Shown: positions 8,180-16,729, numbered from the stretch's first letter. The stretch: 64,000 nt of DNA from Bacteroidales bacterium (GCA_009774765.1 VSOK01000003.1:1-64000); one strand, 5' to 3'. Translations and numbers: made by a program. The notes: generated by a model from the sequence alone, not told the origin.

Positions 8180-8674
8180 CTATTCTGCAAATAATCCATC
8201 TAATGCACGTTTTATCGCTTGTCGGATATCATCAGCTTCGGTTGAACCTTGACCCTCTGCAGTACAAGAGCAAACTATTTCATAAGTTTTTGCCGATATG
8301 AATTGAATCGTAACTTCTATTGTATAACCTAATCCACGATTACGCTTACCGCTTTCTCCATAATTGACAATTAGCATCTCTTCTGCTAATTTAGGATTTA
8401 GTTCAGGTAATATTACATAGCCTCTCTGGATTAATATTCCTGCTATGACATCGCTGGGGTTCACACTTTTGGTTGTTGATGAGCCATATATTCCATATTG
8501 TCCACCATAAGTGCTCCCCGTGCTGGAGGAAAGTTCTTTTGTAGGTGTGATATAGGCATATTTAAACATATCAACTGGAGCTTTTTTCACAATTACAGGC
8601 AGTCGGAGTGGAGCACAACTTCCTAACATTAAAATGCTACAGACTACAAAAAATACTTTCTTAATCGTACTCAT
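8180..8674 (-). CDS. Secreted lipoprotein, unknown function
   Basis: 164 residues starting at the ATG at 8674; the longer frame begins at a TTG. A lipoprotein signal peptide MSTIKKVFFVVCSILMLGSC ends in an LGSC lipobox. The mature part has a Ser/Gly/Tyr-rich stretch (TGSTYGGQYGIYGSSTTKS) and then a beta/alpha region ending in a helix (ADDIRQAIKRALDGLF). No family is recognised. It is the first gene of the leftward island operon and follows a long structured leader. Confidence 0.7.
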   Translation of the reverse strand: MSTIKKVFFVVCSILMLGSCAPLRLPVIVKKAPVDMFKYAYITPTKELSSSTGSTYGGQYGIYGSSTTKSVNPSDVIAGILIQRGYVILPELNPKLAEEMLIVNYGESGKRNRGLGYTIEVTIQFISAKTYEIVCSCTAEGQGSTEADDIRQAIKRALDGLFAE

Positions 8675-8935
8675 AAGCAATTAGTTTTATCTTCTCCAGT
8701 TACCACAAGAACCTTTATAAATCACGGAAGCGTGGAACTGTATGCCACACTCTTACTTGAAGGTCGTAGGAAACCTTGGATACGGATGTAACAATAGTAT
8801 CCCACGCTATAGCGTGAGAACCACTATGCTATCCTTGTATCCAATTTGAAAATTTCCTACGTTTTCAAGTACAAGATAAGCATAACGCTTCTTTCTCTTC
8901 TAAATATGTCTTGGAAAGGAGTTACATCCAATCCA
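8675..8935 (-). ncRNA. Structured 5' leader or small RNA with large inverted repeat
   Basis: No gene fits here. Read leftwards, a TACTTTTG box (8939-8946) would start a transcript of about 255 nt before the lipoprotein ATG. It contains nested inverted repeats: an outer arm (ACTTGAA...CGTAGGAAA at about 8756-8779 against TTTCCTACG...TTCAAGT at about 8855-8875), a middle arm (TTGGATAC against GTATCCAA), a perfect 14-bp palindrome CACGCTATAGCGTG in the centre, and a separate GTGG/CCAC hairpin nearer the gene. This could be a leader RNA, an independent small RNA or a miniature mobile element. Structure is seen; transcription is inferred. Confidence 0.45.
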
Positions 8936-8938
8936 ACG

Positions 8939-8946
8939 CAAAAGTA
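8939..8946 (-). promoter_or_regulatory. Promoter -7 box of the island operon
   Basis: TACTTTTG on the minus strand, with a TTG 14 bp further upstream (spacing shorter than the usual 19-21). It would drive the structured leader and the lipoprotein-NERD operon. Confidence 0.4.
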
Positions 8947-9154
8947 ATCAAAAGTTTCGGCAATACCTTGCTGCCGAGTGATTTTTGGTACGAGAGAGCA
9001 GACAGAGCCAAATCTCTATTTTCTTGCCCTTATTTGCTGCTTTTCCGGCATCGTCGGTAGTTTTGTTTCCCACAAAACCTATACTTGCTCCCCAGACACG
9101 TTCAAATGTCGGCTATCGTCTGGCGAGCTACCGACACACTATTTCCAGTACGTA

Positions 9155-10285
9155 TTACATTCCCAACTCCTTTTTCAGCCACACTTTCATTACCGGATCG
9201 GGAATGAAAACTTGTCGTTTCTCGACCTCTATAAGCTCCTTTTTGACTAATGCTCTTTTCACAATACTTACATTTGCAGACGAACCGAGCTGGTATTTTT
9301 GTAAAACCTCTTGTGTAGTAAATTCGCTATGAACCCCGTCTATGACGGCTCGCAGAAAATTCATCTGATAGGTAGTAAGGCTTTCGGTCTGTTTCTCGAA
9401 CAATGGGGTGTTCTGATCTATAATATCTTGATATGCCGCCTCAAAATTCTGCTCGGTAGCAGTCCCGTCCGTGTGTATCCATACCAACCATGCCAACTGC
9501 TGCACATAGGACGAATGATTATCCACTTTTTGACATATTCTTTCGGCCAACTTTCTTGATATCTGCTTGCCCGTGGCTTCAAAACGACCACATATATAAT
9601 CTACCCAATCCGAAGTCCCGATTTTCGGCAGATGAATGGCATCACCGAATTTATAGAACGGCAAGCTCTTTTTCTCGAACAGTTCATTCATCAAATGCTT
9701 CTTGCTGCCGAACAGGCAATAAGATACAGACTTTTGTAGTTGCCACACAGTGCGCAGTCGTTTTTGGAACGTCTTGGAATCCTTGAACTCGGCAATCTGC
9801 TGAAACTCGTCGATACACACAACGATATTACAGCCTTTCTTCTGCGCTATTTTTTCCGGAAGCTGCAAAATCTCATCAACATCGTCACTCCTTGGATTCA
9901 TCTCAAGTGAAATGGAGAAGTCCGTCATCGGATCTGTACCCATTGAGATTTTCGGGCTGATACGAGAAAGGAATAGTTTGGTATTTTCCAACCACTCATC
10001 CAGTTTCGAAGATGTTTGTTTGAGAACTGCAGCCGCAAATGCATCGTAGAAATCCTTATCACTGCGACACGAGAAAATATCAAGATAGACGACTTTCAGT
10101 TTATCGGATTGAGCCAAACGACATACTTTCTGCACCAGTGAAGTCTTACCCCAACGACGAGGTGAAATCAGTACAGTATTCACACCATACTGAAAATTCA
10201 GCAACAGATGCCCCGTTTCTTTCTCCCTGTCGGTAAAATTGTCGCCCGATGTAGCAACACCGAATATAAAAGGCTTATTCTCCAT
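9155..10285 (-). CDS. Archaeal-type AAA/STAND-like ATPase
   Basis: 376 residues from the ATG at 10285; the longer frame begins at a TTG. Motifs: FTDREKE near the start, Walker A LISPRRWGKTS near residue 40, Walker B VVCIDEFQ near 160, and a sensor-like LFGSKKHLM near 192. A winged-helix-like C-terminus follows (FTTQEVLQKYQLGSSANVS...ALVKKELIEVEKRQVFIPDP). This is the pattern of the Arch_ATPase family, abundant and mobile in Bacteroidota and of unknown substrate. It is single-gene, with its own promoter and a double palindrome upstream. Confidence 0.8.
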   Translation of the reverse strand: MENKPFIFGVATSGDNFTDREKETGHLLLNFQYGVNTVLISPRRWGKTSLVQKVCRLAQSDKLKVVYLDIFSCRSDKDFYDAFAAAVLKQTSSKLDEWLENTKLFLSRISPKISMGTDPMTDFSISLEMNPRSDDVDEILQLPEKIAQKKGCNIVVCIDEFQQIAEFKDSKTFQKRLRTVWQLQKSVSYCLFGSKKHLMNELFEKKSLPFYKFGDAIHLPKIGTSDWVDYICGRFEATGKQISRKLAERICQKVDNHSSYVQQLAWLVWIHTDGTATEQNFEAAYQDIIDQNTPLFEKQTESLTTYQMNFLRAVIDGVHSEFTTQEVLQKYQLGSSANVSIVKRALVKKELIEVEKRQVFIPDPVMKVWLKKELGM

Positions 10286-11138
10286 AATCTTCAAATGTTA
10301 TTCAGGTGCAAATATATGAAATATTATTATTACTAATAATGTTATTACTAATAAAGTTATTATGACCGCAGACTTTCTTTACACAAACCATGTTTTACAC
10401 GACTATATGATATACTACATTGTTCATTCAGATAAAACTGCTTGTGTGTAGTATTTTGAAACGGACATTTTTAATCTTACGATGACTTTCTTTGTTATAT
10501 TTTTATCAGATAGCTTTCGGCGGTTGGGGATGTATCTTGCATTGGCATTTGCCAAAGCCATTTTGATTCGGGCTTGCCCGTGTGCCACGAAATTTCTTTC
10601 GGAGGGGGGCCTAATACCCCAATAGGCATTCGTCGTCAAGTAGGCCGCCATACAATCTGCAAGCATAGGCGGTGGAATTGTCCGATATATGACGGATTAT
10701 GTGGCAGTCAAATGGATAAACAGCCTTTCCTTGTCGGAAGAGTTTAGGCCTCAATTCACAGACGGTTTTCAACCGACAAAAGGGAATGGAAAAAATTTGT
10801 TACCCGTAAGATGGCTTCATTACTTCATCGGGGCAGCATCAATGACGCAATTCTTCAATGGTTCATATACGACCGTCTGCTCTCAGTCTGCCAGCAATTC
10901 TTATGGGACACACGAAATGCCAAAGTCGTCTCAAGGAGCACCGATGCCTCCTACAAGTATTTGCCAGTTATCCATTATTTTCTAACGGGAGACACTTTTT
11001 GTCGTAATTCGTCACTATCTTTGCCACATCAACAAGGGCTATACCGGTAATATCAACAATATATAATCTTCTGTAAATTGTCCCTAATTAGCTTGGGAGC
11101 AATAAATATCCGAACAATCATTTAAACAATTCCTTAAT
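10286..11138. other. Long stretch without a convincing gene
   Basis: About 850 bp. The first 70 bp hold the promoter region of the ATPase gene. An 80-codon frame (10424-10666, minus) and overlapping plus-strand frames (10689-11050) are open, but show no recognisable domain and no good ribosome site. One plus-strand frame reads as protein-like only if an in-frame TAG near 10744 is ignored (then REWKKFVTRKMASLLH...). The stretch may be decayed accessory DNA. No repeats or tRNA were seen. Confidence 0.5.
10309..10354 (-). promoter_or_regulatory. Promoter and double palindromic operator of the ATPase gene
   Basis: On the minus strand TATATTTG (10309-10316) is a good -7 box, 24 bp before the ATG. 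Upstream lie two identical 13-bp palindromes, TTATTACTAATAA, at 10327-10339 and 10342-10354, 15 bp apart start to start. They cover the place where the -33 element should be, so they look like tandem operators. Confidence 0.55.
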
Positions 11139-11429
11139 ATGACGAAATTAAATAAAACTGAGTTTGTCTCACAAATCAATGGACTGAAACAAGCTACAAG
11201 TGCGCATGGGGTTCTTTATACAGACATTAAAATAACAGGCGGCACCATTCATGGTATTAGGCAAAGTACGAAAAAAGAGTTCAAAATCAAGTTAGACAAA
11301 CTATATGAAGCATATATTGATATAGAACCACAGCATCTGACAACAACAACATTGAAGCCGTATGTTGATAGGGTGCAATCTCCGAGTCTTGCAATTCTGA
11401 AAGCTATTGAAGAAAAACCAATCAGATAA
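11139..11429 (+). CDS. Hypothetical 96-residue protein
   Basis: A clean frame from ATG 11139 (MTKLNKTEFVSQINGLKQAT...) to TAA 11429, with lysine-rich, AT-biased composition like the island rather than the core. A YTDIKITGGTIHGIRQSTK segment followed by a helix (KLDKLYEAYIDI) is the only structure I can point to. No family is recognised. It lies 41 bp before folP and marks the right end of the island. Confidence 0.5.
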   Translation: MTKLNKTEFVSQINGLKQATSAHGVLYTDIKITGGTIHGIRQSTKKEFKIKLDKLYEAYIDIEPQHLTTTTLKPYVDRVQSPSLAILKAIEEKPIR

Positions 11430-11470
11430 TATTGCTAATTTTGTTCTGCGGATATGACACGTCCCCAAAG

Positions 11471-12418
11471 ATGAATATGAAACCAAAGGACAGAAAAATA
11501 GATATTATGGGTATCGTCAATATAACGGACGATTCCTACTACCGTGACAGCAGATGTATGGATGAAGGCGGCAATGCCGACATTCCCAAAGTGCTCGGAA
11601 GGATAGGGCAGATGATCCGCGAAGGAGCAACCGTCATAGACATAGGAGCCTGCTCCACACGCCCCGGCTCAGAACCTGTAGGAGAGGAGAATGAATGGAA
11701 AAGGCTTGAACCTGTGCTCGATGCCGTATGGAGGACATTTCCGGAAATACCAGTATCCGTCGATACCTATTGGGCCTCGGTCGTCAGCAATGCCTTCAGT
11801 CTCCTGACAGGCATAATACGCGGAAATATGACCGAAGACGGCTCCTGCGGCATCGAATCCGTCACTGAAGCAGTAAAAAGAAGACTGATAGTCAATGACA
11901 TATCATCAGGGGAAGAAGACAGCGGAATGCTGCCGCTCGTGGGGAAGCTCGGACTCACATACATCGCCATGCACAAACGCGGGACACCGTTGACAATGCA
12001 AAGCCTCTGCGAATATGATGACATCATTGAAGATATACTCGCATATTTTCATCAGTTTTCAAAGAAAGCGGCATCAGCCGGAATAAGGGACTGGGTCCTT
12101 GACCCCGGATTCGGATTCGCGAAGACAATCAGTCAGAATTACAGTCTTATGCGCGGACTCGACCGTTTTGCGGAGGAGAGATTCACATCCGGTGAACTTA
12201 ACGTGGCCGGTGCGGAAAATTCAGGAACACGCCACAGGATCCTGGTCGGAGTATCCAGAAAAAGTATGATATACAAGAAATTCGGAATAACTCCGGAAGA
12301 ATCCCTCCCACAGACACAGGTCCTCCACCTGGCTGCACTGCAGAAAGGGGCGGACATACTCCGGGTCCACGATGTGGCGGAAGCTGCGCGCACTGCAGAA
12401 TTATACAAGCTGCTGTAA
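11471..12418 (+). CDS. folP: Dihydropteroate synthase
   Basis: Joins p-aminobenzoate to 6-hydroxymethyl-dihydropterin pyrophosphate in folate synthesis. The 315-residue TIM-barrel shows IMGIVNITDDSYY near residue 12 (family GIVNVTPDSF), DIGACSTRPGSEPVG, PVSVDTYWA, IVNDISSG, YIAMHKRGTP, VLDPGFGFAKT and a final VGVSRKSMI. The ATG at 11471 is chosen because the next motif follows at the usual distance; the longer frame begins at a TTG (11432). A second ATG at 11477 is equally possible. The downstream 290 bp hold the repeated promoter region of purB. Confidence 0.93.
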   Translation: MNMKPKDRKIDIMGIVNITDDSYYRDSRCMDEGGNADIPKVLGRIGQMIREGATVIDIGACSTRPGSEPVGEENEWKRLEPVLDAVWRTFPEIPVSVDTYWASVVSNAFSLLTGIIRGNMTEDGSCGIESVTEAVKRRLIVNDISSGEEDSGMLPLVGKLGLTYIAMHKRGTPLTMQSLCEYDDIIEDILAYFHQFSKKAASAGIRDWVLDPGFGFAKTISQNYSLMRGLDRFAEERFTSGELNVAGAENSGTRHRILVGVSRKSMIYKKFGITPEESLPQTQVLHLAALQKGADILRVHDVAEAARTAELYKLL

Positions 12419-12433
12419 AGGCTCAGCATACAC

Positions 12434-12648
12434 CCGACTTTTGAATTTGCGCCCATATATACGCCTTGGTCTCGGCATAGTCAAAATAAACGGCTAAGCC
12501 GAATGCAGTCAAGCTTGTTTGGACTGCTGAGGCGGGAGTTTATTGTAAAACCGGAGGTTTTAAAATAAATTTTGCCTCTGCTCTCGACTTTGGCCAATTT
12601 GAGCTCCGCTCATATATACGCCTTGCGTTCGGCATAATCAAAGTAAAC
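12434..12648 (+). repeat. Duplicated upstream element between folP and purB
   Basis: Two diverged copies of a roughly 60-bp unit lie at 12434-12491 and 12585-12648. They share CATATATACGCCTT, TCGGCATA and TCAAA(A/G)TAAAC. Between them, 12562-12600 is a degenerate copy of the purB promoter module (TTTTGCCTCTGCTCTCG...TTTGGC). A hairpin CGGCTAAGCCG lies at 12491-12501. Confidence 0.6.
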
Positions 12649-12680
12649 TTTGCTTCTGCTCTCACTTTTGGCTATATTTG
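12649..12680 (+). promoter_or_regulatory. purB promoter
   Basis: TTTG (12649-12652), 20 bp, then TATATTTG (12673-12680) fits the Bacteroidota consensus exactly. The predicted start near 12687 leaves a leader of about 20 nt before the ATG. The 20-bp spacer with TCTGCTCTC is shared with the ridA promoter. Confidence 0.75.
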
Positions 12681-12707
12681 CAGCCGGAAATAAAAAAATG
12701 ACTTAAT

Positions 12708-14047
12708 ATGGAATTCAATTCACTTACAGCAGTTTCTCCCGTCGACGGACGATATGCCCGCCAGACGGAGCCTCTCAGGGAATATTTCAGCGAATATGCA
12801 CTGATCAGATACAGGGTCAGAGTAGAGATTGAATATTTCATCGCCCTGTGCAGCATCCCGCTCCCGCAGCTCGCCGACTTCGATTCAGGCAAATTCGAGG
12901 CGTTGAGGGACATATACCGCAATATGACGGCCGAAGATGCAGCAAAAGTGAAAGAAATCGAAAAAGTGACCAACCACGACGTAAAAGCAGTAGAATATTA
13001 CATCAAGGACAGGTTCAAGGAAATGGACATCCTCAAATGGGGTGAATTCGTACATTTCGGACTGACCTCACAGGACATCAACAACACGTCAGTGCCGCTT
13101 TCATTCAAAGAAGCTATGGAAGAGGTATACCTCCCGCTCCTTCAGGAAGTCCTTGACACCATAACATCTTTCGCGGAACAGTGGAAAGACATCCCTATGC
13201 TTGCAAAGACACACGGACAGCCGGCATCCCCTACCCGTATGGGCAAGGAATTCAAGGTATTCCAGGTACGTATAGAAGAGCAGCTCAGGCAGCTGTCAGC
13301 TCTGACATATCCGGCAAAATTCGGCGGTGCGACAGGAAACATGAATGCGCACAAAGTCGCATACCCTTCTATAGACTGGATCGGATTCGGCAACAGTTTC
13401 GTGGACTCTCTCGGACTGAAAAGATCATTCCCGACAACCCAGATAGAACATTACGACAATCTCGCGTCGCTGTTTGACAACATAAGGAGGATCAACACCA
13501 TACTCATAGACCTCAGCCGTGATATCTGGACATATATCTCAATGGAGTATTTCCGCCAGAAAGTCAACAAGAATGAGGTCGGTTCATCGGCGATGCCTCA
13601 CAAGGTAAACCCTATCGACTTCGAAAACGCTGAAGGAAATCTCGGAATAGCGGATGCCATCCTTACCCACCTCTCCATGAAGCTTCCTATATCGCGTCTG
13701 CAGAGAGACCTGACAGACTCCACTGTACTCAGGAATATTGGAATGCCGCTCGCACACGGAATCATCGCTCTGAACTCTCTCAAAAAAGGCCTCGGCAAAC
13801 TGATCCTCAACGAAGATGCGATCAGAATGGACCTTGAAAGGAACTGGGCTGTAGTAGCGGAAGCCATACAGACTGTCCTCCGCAGGGAAAACTACCCTAA
13901 TCCATACGAGACTCTCAAAGCCCTCACACGTACCGGGAAAGGCATCACCACGAGACCATCTCTGAATTCATCGATAATCTTGAAATTGCAGAAAACGTAA
14001 AAGAGGAACTGAGGACAATATCCCCTATGACATATACAGGCTTCTAA
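12708..14047 (+). pseudogene. purB: Adenylosuccinate lyase, apparent C-terminal frameshift
   Basis: Fumarase/aspartase-superfamily enzyme acting twice in AMP synthesis. The frame from ATG 12708 carries SPVDGRYARQTEPLREYFSE, HFGLTSQDINNT, AKTHGQPASPT and the signature GSSAMPHKVNPIDFENAEGN. It ends at 14000 after 430 residues with an alien tail (TTRPSLNSSIILKLQKT). One frame over, starting near 13953, the sequence reads HETISEFIDNLEIAENVKEE and continues to SPMTYTGF and TAA at 14045-14047, the normal end for Bacteroidales PurB. A single-base deletion (ATCACC-CAC to ATCACCAC) explains this; restored length is about 446. Because the enzyme is central to purine synthesis, a sequencing error or very recent mutation is more likely than long-term loss. 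Confidence 0.85.
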
Positions 14048-14060
14048 GCCTGACCGCCAA

Positions 14061-14105
14061 CAAAACAATCCGGCTGAAAAAAATATTTTCAGCCGGATTG
14101 TTTTG
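14061..14105. terminator. Bidirectional terminator between purB and ftsB
   Basis: A perfect 20-bp stem (14061-14080 with 14086-14105) and 5-nt loop AAATA, flanked by A-rich and T-rich arms on both sides. It lies between the converging purB and ftsB/divIC genes and can serve both. Confidence 0.92.
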
Positions 14106-14112
14106 TTTAGTA

Positions 14113-14418
14113 TTATTCAGAAATCAGATATACGTCATCTCCCGCCTCGGTAAAATGAAACTGCTCCCGGGCAAACTTCTCAAGGGAATCCCTGTCGGAC
14201 CTGAGCATTTTTATACGATGGTCCATCCGGTCAATCTGAGTCTGATATTCTATTATCTGTCTCTCCTGACGGGAAATCTCAAAACCAGCCTTTATCCAGC
14301 GCACAAGATTGTTTCCAGGACCGAAAGCAATGATAAAAAAAGCAACGGATGTCACAACCGAAGCAAAAATGAAAAAGCTCCGGTGCTCACCTTTGAACAA
14401 TTGTCTGATTTTTCCCAA
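14113..14418 (-). CDS. FtsB/DivIC-family septum formation protein
   Basis: About 101 residues: a short basic cytoplasmic end (GKIRQLFKGEHR), one membrane segment (FFIFASVVTSVAFFIIAFG) and a periplasmic coiled coil (EISRQERQIIEYQTQIDRMD...MLRSDRDSLEKFAREQF) ending in an acidic tail. This is the layout of FtsB/DivIC, a divisome protein that works with FtsL and FtsQ. No ATG is available: an in-frame TAA lies 15 bp upstream and the first internal Met is inside the coiled coil. Translation most likely starts at the TTG at 14418. Confidence 0.85.
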   Translation of the reverse strand: MGKIRQLFKGEHRSFFIFASVVTSVAFFIIAFGPGNNLVRWIKAGFEISRQERQIIEYQTQIDRMDHRIKMLRSDRDSLEKFAREQFHFTEAGDDVYLISE

Positions 14419-14523
14419 CTTTGAAAGATTTTAATTCTGTATGTCTGCAAAAATAATTATTTTTGGAAGATTTTTAAGAATCTGTATGATTTTTTGTCAT
14501 CAATAAACATCAAATAAAATAAC

Positions 14524-15453
14524 ATGAAACCAACATTACTTGTTCTTGCTGCCGGTATGGGCAGCCGCTACGGCGGACTGAAACAGATGGACGGTCTCGG
14601 ACCAAATGGAGAGACAATCATTGACTACTCGATTTACGATGCTGTACAGGCCGGATTCGGAAAGGTTGTATATATAGTCAGAGAATATTTCAAAGAACAG
14701 TTCGAGCAGGTTGTAAAAGAAAAATACAGCAATGTGAAATGCCTTGACGGTACACCGCTCCAGTTTGATTTTGTCATACAGGAACTCAACAAGATTCCTG
14801 CAAAATTCACCCTCAACCCGGAAAGGCAGAAACCATGGGGAACGGCACATGCCGTGCTTATGGCAAAAGATGTGATAAAAGAGCCGTTTGCCGTAATCAA
14901 CGGAGATGACTACTACGGCAAGGAATCCTTCAAAATAATTGCAGACTGGCTTATGGACCACGAGAACACTACAGGACAGTTCGCGATCGTAGGCTTCCAG
15001 CTTGACAACACGCTCTCTGAATCGGGAGGAGTATCAAGAGGAATCTGTACAGCCGATGCGGAAGGACAGCTTACCCACGTCGAAGAACACCACGAAATCG
15101 CAAAGGCAGAAGACGGAAACGTCTACGGAAACAACAGCAAGGGCGAGAAGGTGATGCTTGACAGCAAGGCACTCTGCTCTATGAATATGTGGGGCTTCAC
15201 TCAGGATTATTTCACAAAGAGCGAGGCTATATTCGAAAGTTTCCTTGAGCAGAACATCAATGAACTGAAAGCGGAATTCTATATTCCTTTTGCAATAGAT
15301 TCCATGATCAAAGACAACAGCGCGCAGACGGAGCTCCTTTCCACGCCTTCACACTGGTTCGGCGTCACATTCAAGGAAGACCGTCCAGGAGTCGTTGCCA
15401 AATTCCAGGAATTCGCGGACAAGGGAATCTACCCTACACCTTTGTACAGATAA
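14524..15453 (+). CDS. Sugar-phosphate nucleotidyltransferase family protein
   Basis: 309 residues with an NTP_transferase opening (LLVLAAGMGSRYGGLKQMDG), a metal-binding INGDDYYG near residue 124, WGTAHAVLMAKD near 104, and a following MLDSKALCSMNMWGF. The family transfers a nucleotide to a sugar phosphate (UDP- or dTDP-sugar synthesis); which sugar is used cannot be told. It is followed 2 bp later by the CPBP protease gene, so the two are probably one transcript. Confidence 0.8.
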   Translation: MKPTLLVLAAGMGSRYGGLKQMDGLGPNGETIIDYSIYDAVQAGFGKVVYIVREYFKEQFEQVVKEKYSNVKCLDGTPLQFDFVIQELNKIPAKFTLNPERQKPWGTAHAVLMAKDVIKEPFAVINGDDYYGKESFKIIADWLMDHENTTGQFAIVGFQLDNTLSESGGVSRGICTADAEGQLTHVEEHHEIAKAEDGNVYGNNSKGEKVMLDSKALCSMNMWGFTQDYFTKSEAIFESFLEQNINELKAEFYIPFAIDSMIKDNSAQTELLSTPSHWFGVTFKEDRPGVVAKFQEFADKGIYPTPLYR

Positions 15454-15454
15454 A

Positions 15455-16351
15455 ATGGTAAAAAGAAAAACAAGACCTTCATTCGACCTGTTCTCGGGAT
15501 ATAACTGGTATGTCCCGGGAATAAGCGGAATGTTTATGCTCCTTCTTATGTTTATAACAGGAGCAGTGCTCGGCAATGTCATCACATTTGGTATGATGGT
15601 GATATCTCCTGAGCTCGCAGGCACATACGGAATGATGATATCATATCCCGTGATGTTCATACCTGCAATGCTCTATGCCGCATCAAAAAGCCGCAGGAAC
15701 GAGATGTTCGAGACCGGATACGCGCTTGACAGCAGGAATTTCGGACCTTTCAGCAACTTTTCAATTGCCCTTGCAGTATCAATCGTAACTCTTGCACTGA
15801 TATTCGTGCTCGATATCTTTACGGTAATCCTTCCTCCTATGCCGGAATACCTGGAAGAAGTATTCAAGAATATGATGGACGGACCGCTCTGGATCACATT
15901 GATTTTAGTGTCTGTATTCGCTCCATTCTTCGAGGAATGGCTATGCCGCGGAATGATACTGAGAGGACTCCTGCAGAAGATGCACCCTGCAGCAGCAATA
16001 TGTATATCAGCCCTGTTCTTCGCCGTGATACATTTGAATCCATGGCAGGCAATACCTGCATTTGCTATAGGAATCGTACTCGGCTATGTCTATTACAGGA
16101 CCGGATCGCTTAAGCTGACAATGCTTATGCACTGTGTCAACAACACGGTTGCCGCAGTATCGGGTCATCTTGACAGATTCAAAGACGCTGATACATTTAT
16201 GGATATCATGAGCACGCCTACTTATGTCTGTATGTACATACTGTGCATAGCGATGATCGCCCTGTTTTTCGTAAGGATGCGTGCGATTCCGATCCCTTTT
16301 GGACAGAGAAGCGGTTCTGACGTGCTTAACGCCGATACCCGGACTGAATAA
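15455..16351 (+). CDS. CPBP-family intramembrane protease
   Basis: 298 residues with about eight hydrophobic segments. The CPBP (CaaX protease/bacteriocin-processing) motifs are present: FFEEWLCRGMILRG near residue 155, FFAVIHLNPWQ near 190, and the last histidine motif MLMHCVNN near 228. ATG 15455 follows the upstream stop (15451-15453) by one base. Substrate unknown. The 3' end abuts the convergent YccF gene with no gap. Confidence 0.85.
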   Translation: MVKRKTRPSFDLFSGYNWYVPGISGMFMLLLMFITGAVLGNVITFGMMVISPELAGTYGMMISYPVMFIPAMLYAASKSRRNEMFETGYALDSRNFGPFSNFSIALAVSIVTLALIFVLDIFTVILPPMPEYLEEVFKNMMDGPLWITLILVSVFAPFFEEWLCRGMILRGLLQKMHPAAAICISALFFAVIHLNPWQAIPAFAIGIVLGYVYYRTGSLKLTMLMHCVNNTVAAVSGHLDRFKDADTFMDIMSTPTYVCMYILCIAMIALFFVRMRAIPIPFGQRSGSDVLNADTRTE

Positions 16352-16729
16352 TCATCTGATTTCTTTTCCGAAAGGAACAAATGCAAGCAATGCCATTTTG
16401 AAATGCTGTACACCGAAAGGTATACCGACGATCGTGGCACAGCACAATATACCGAATGTGATATGGATAAGGGAGATTTCAAATCCTCCGACAATAATCC
16501 ATATCACATTCATTATAATGGATAGCACGCTGACGCTGTCATTGTCGGACCGGACTTCGCTTCCGAATGGCCAGAGGGCGAAAAGTCCCATCTTGATAAG
16601 CTGTATGCCGAAAGGTATTCCTATGATTGTTAAACAAAACAACAGCCCGACCGCAAAATAATACAAGGAGACGATCAGACCTCCGAGTACAAGCCACAAA
16701 ATGTTTCCCAAGAATTTCATAACTGTCAT
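16352..16729 (-). CDS. YccF-domain membrane protein
   Basis: 125 residues made of two similar halves, each with FGxxIVGIPFG-like motifs (LTIIGIPFGIQLIKMGLFAL; ATIVGIPFGVQHFKMALLAF), the hallmark of YccF. Four membrane segments are likely. The ATG at 16720 (MKFLGNILWLV) is an alternative start; neither has a clear ribosome site. Function unknown. Confidence 0.82.
   Translation of the reverse strand: MTVMKFLGNILWLVLGGLIVSLYYFAVGLLFCLTIIGIPFGIQLIKMGLFALWPFGSEVRSDNDSVSVLSIIMNVIWIIVGGFEISLIHITFGILCCATIVGIPFGVQHFKMALLAFVPFGKEIR

Noticed and set aside
10424..11050. Open frames of 80-98 codons on both strands downstream of the ATPase gene
   Set aside because: No known domain, no clear ribosome site, and frames overlap each other; treated as possible decayed DNA.
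5700..11430. The AT-rich island as an integrative element
   Set aside because: No integrase, relaxase, tRNA site or end repeats could be found, so only an accessory region is claimed.
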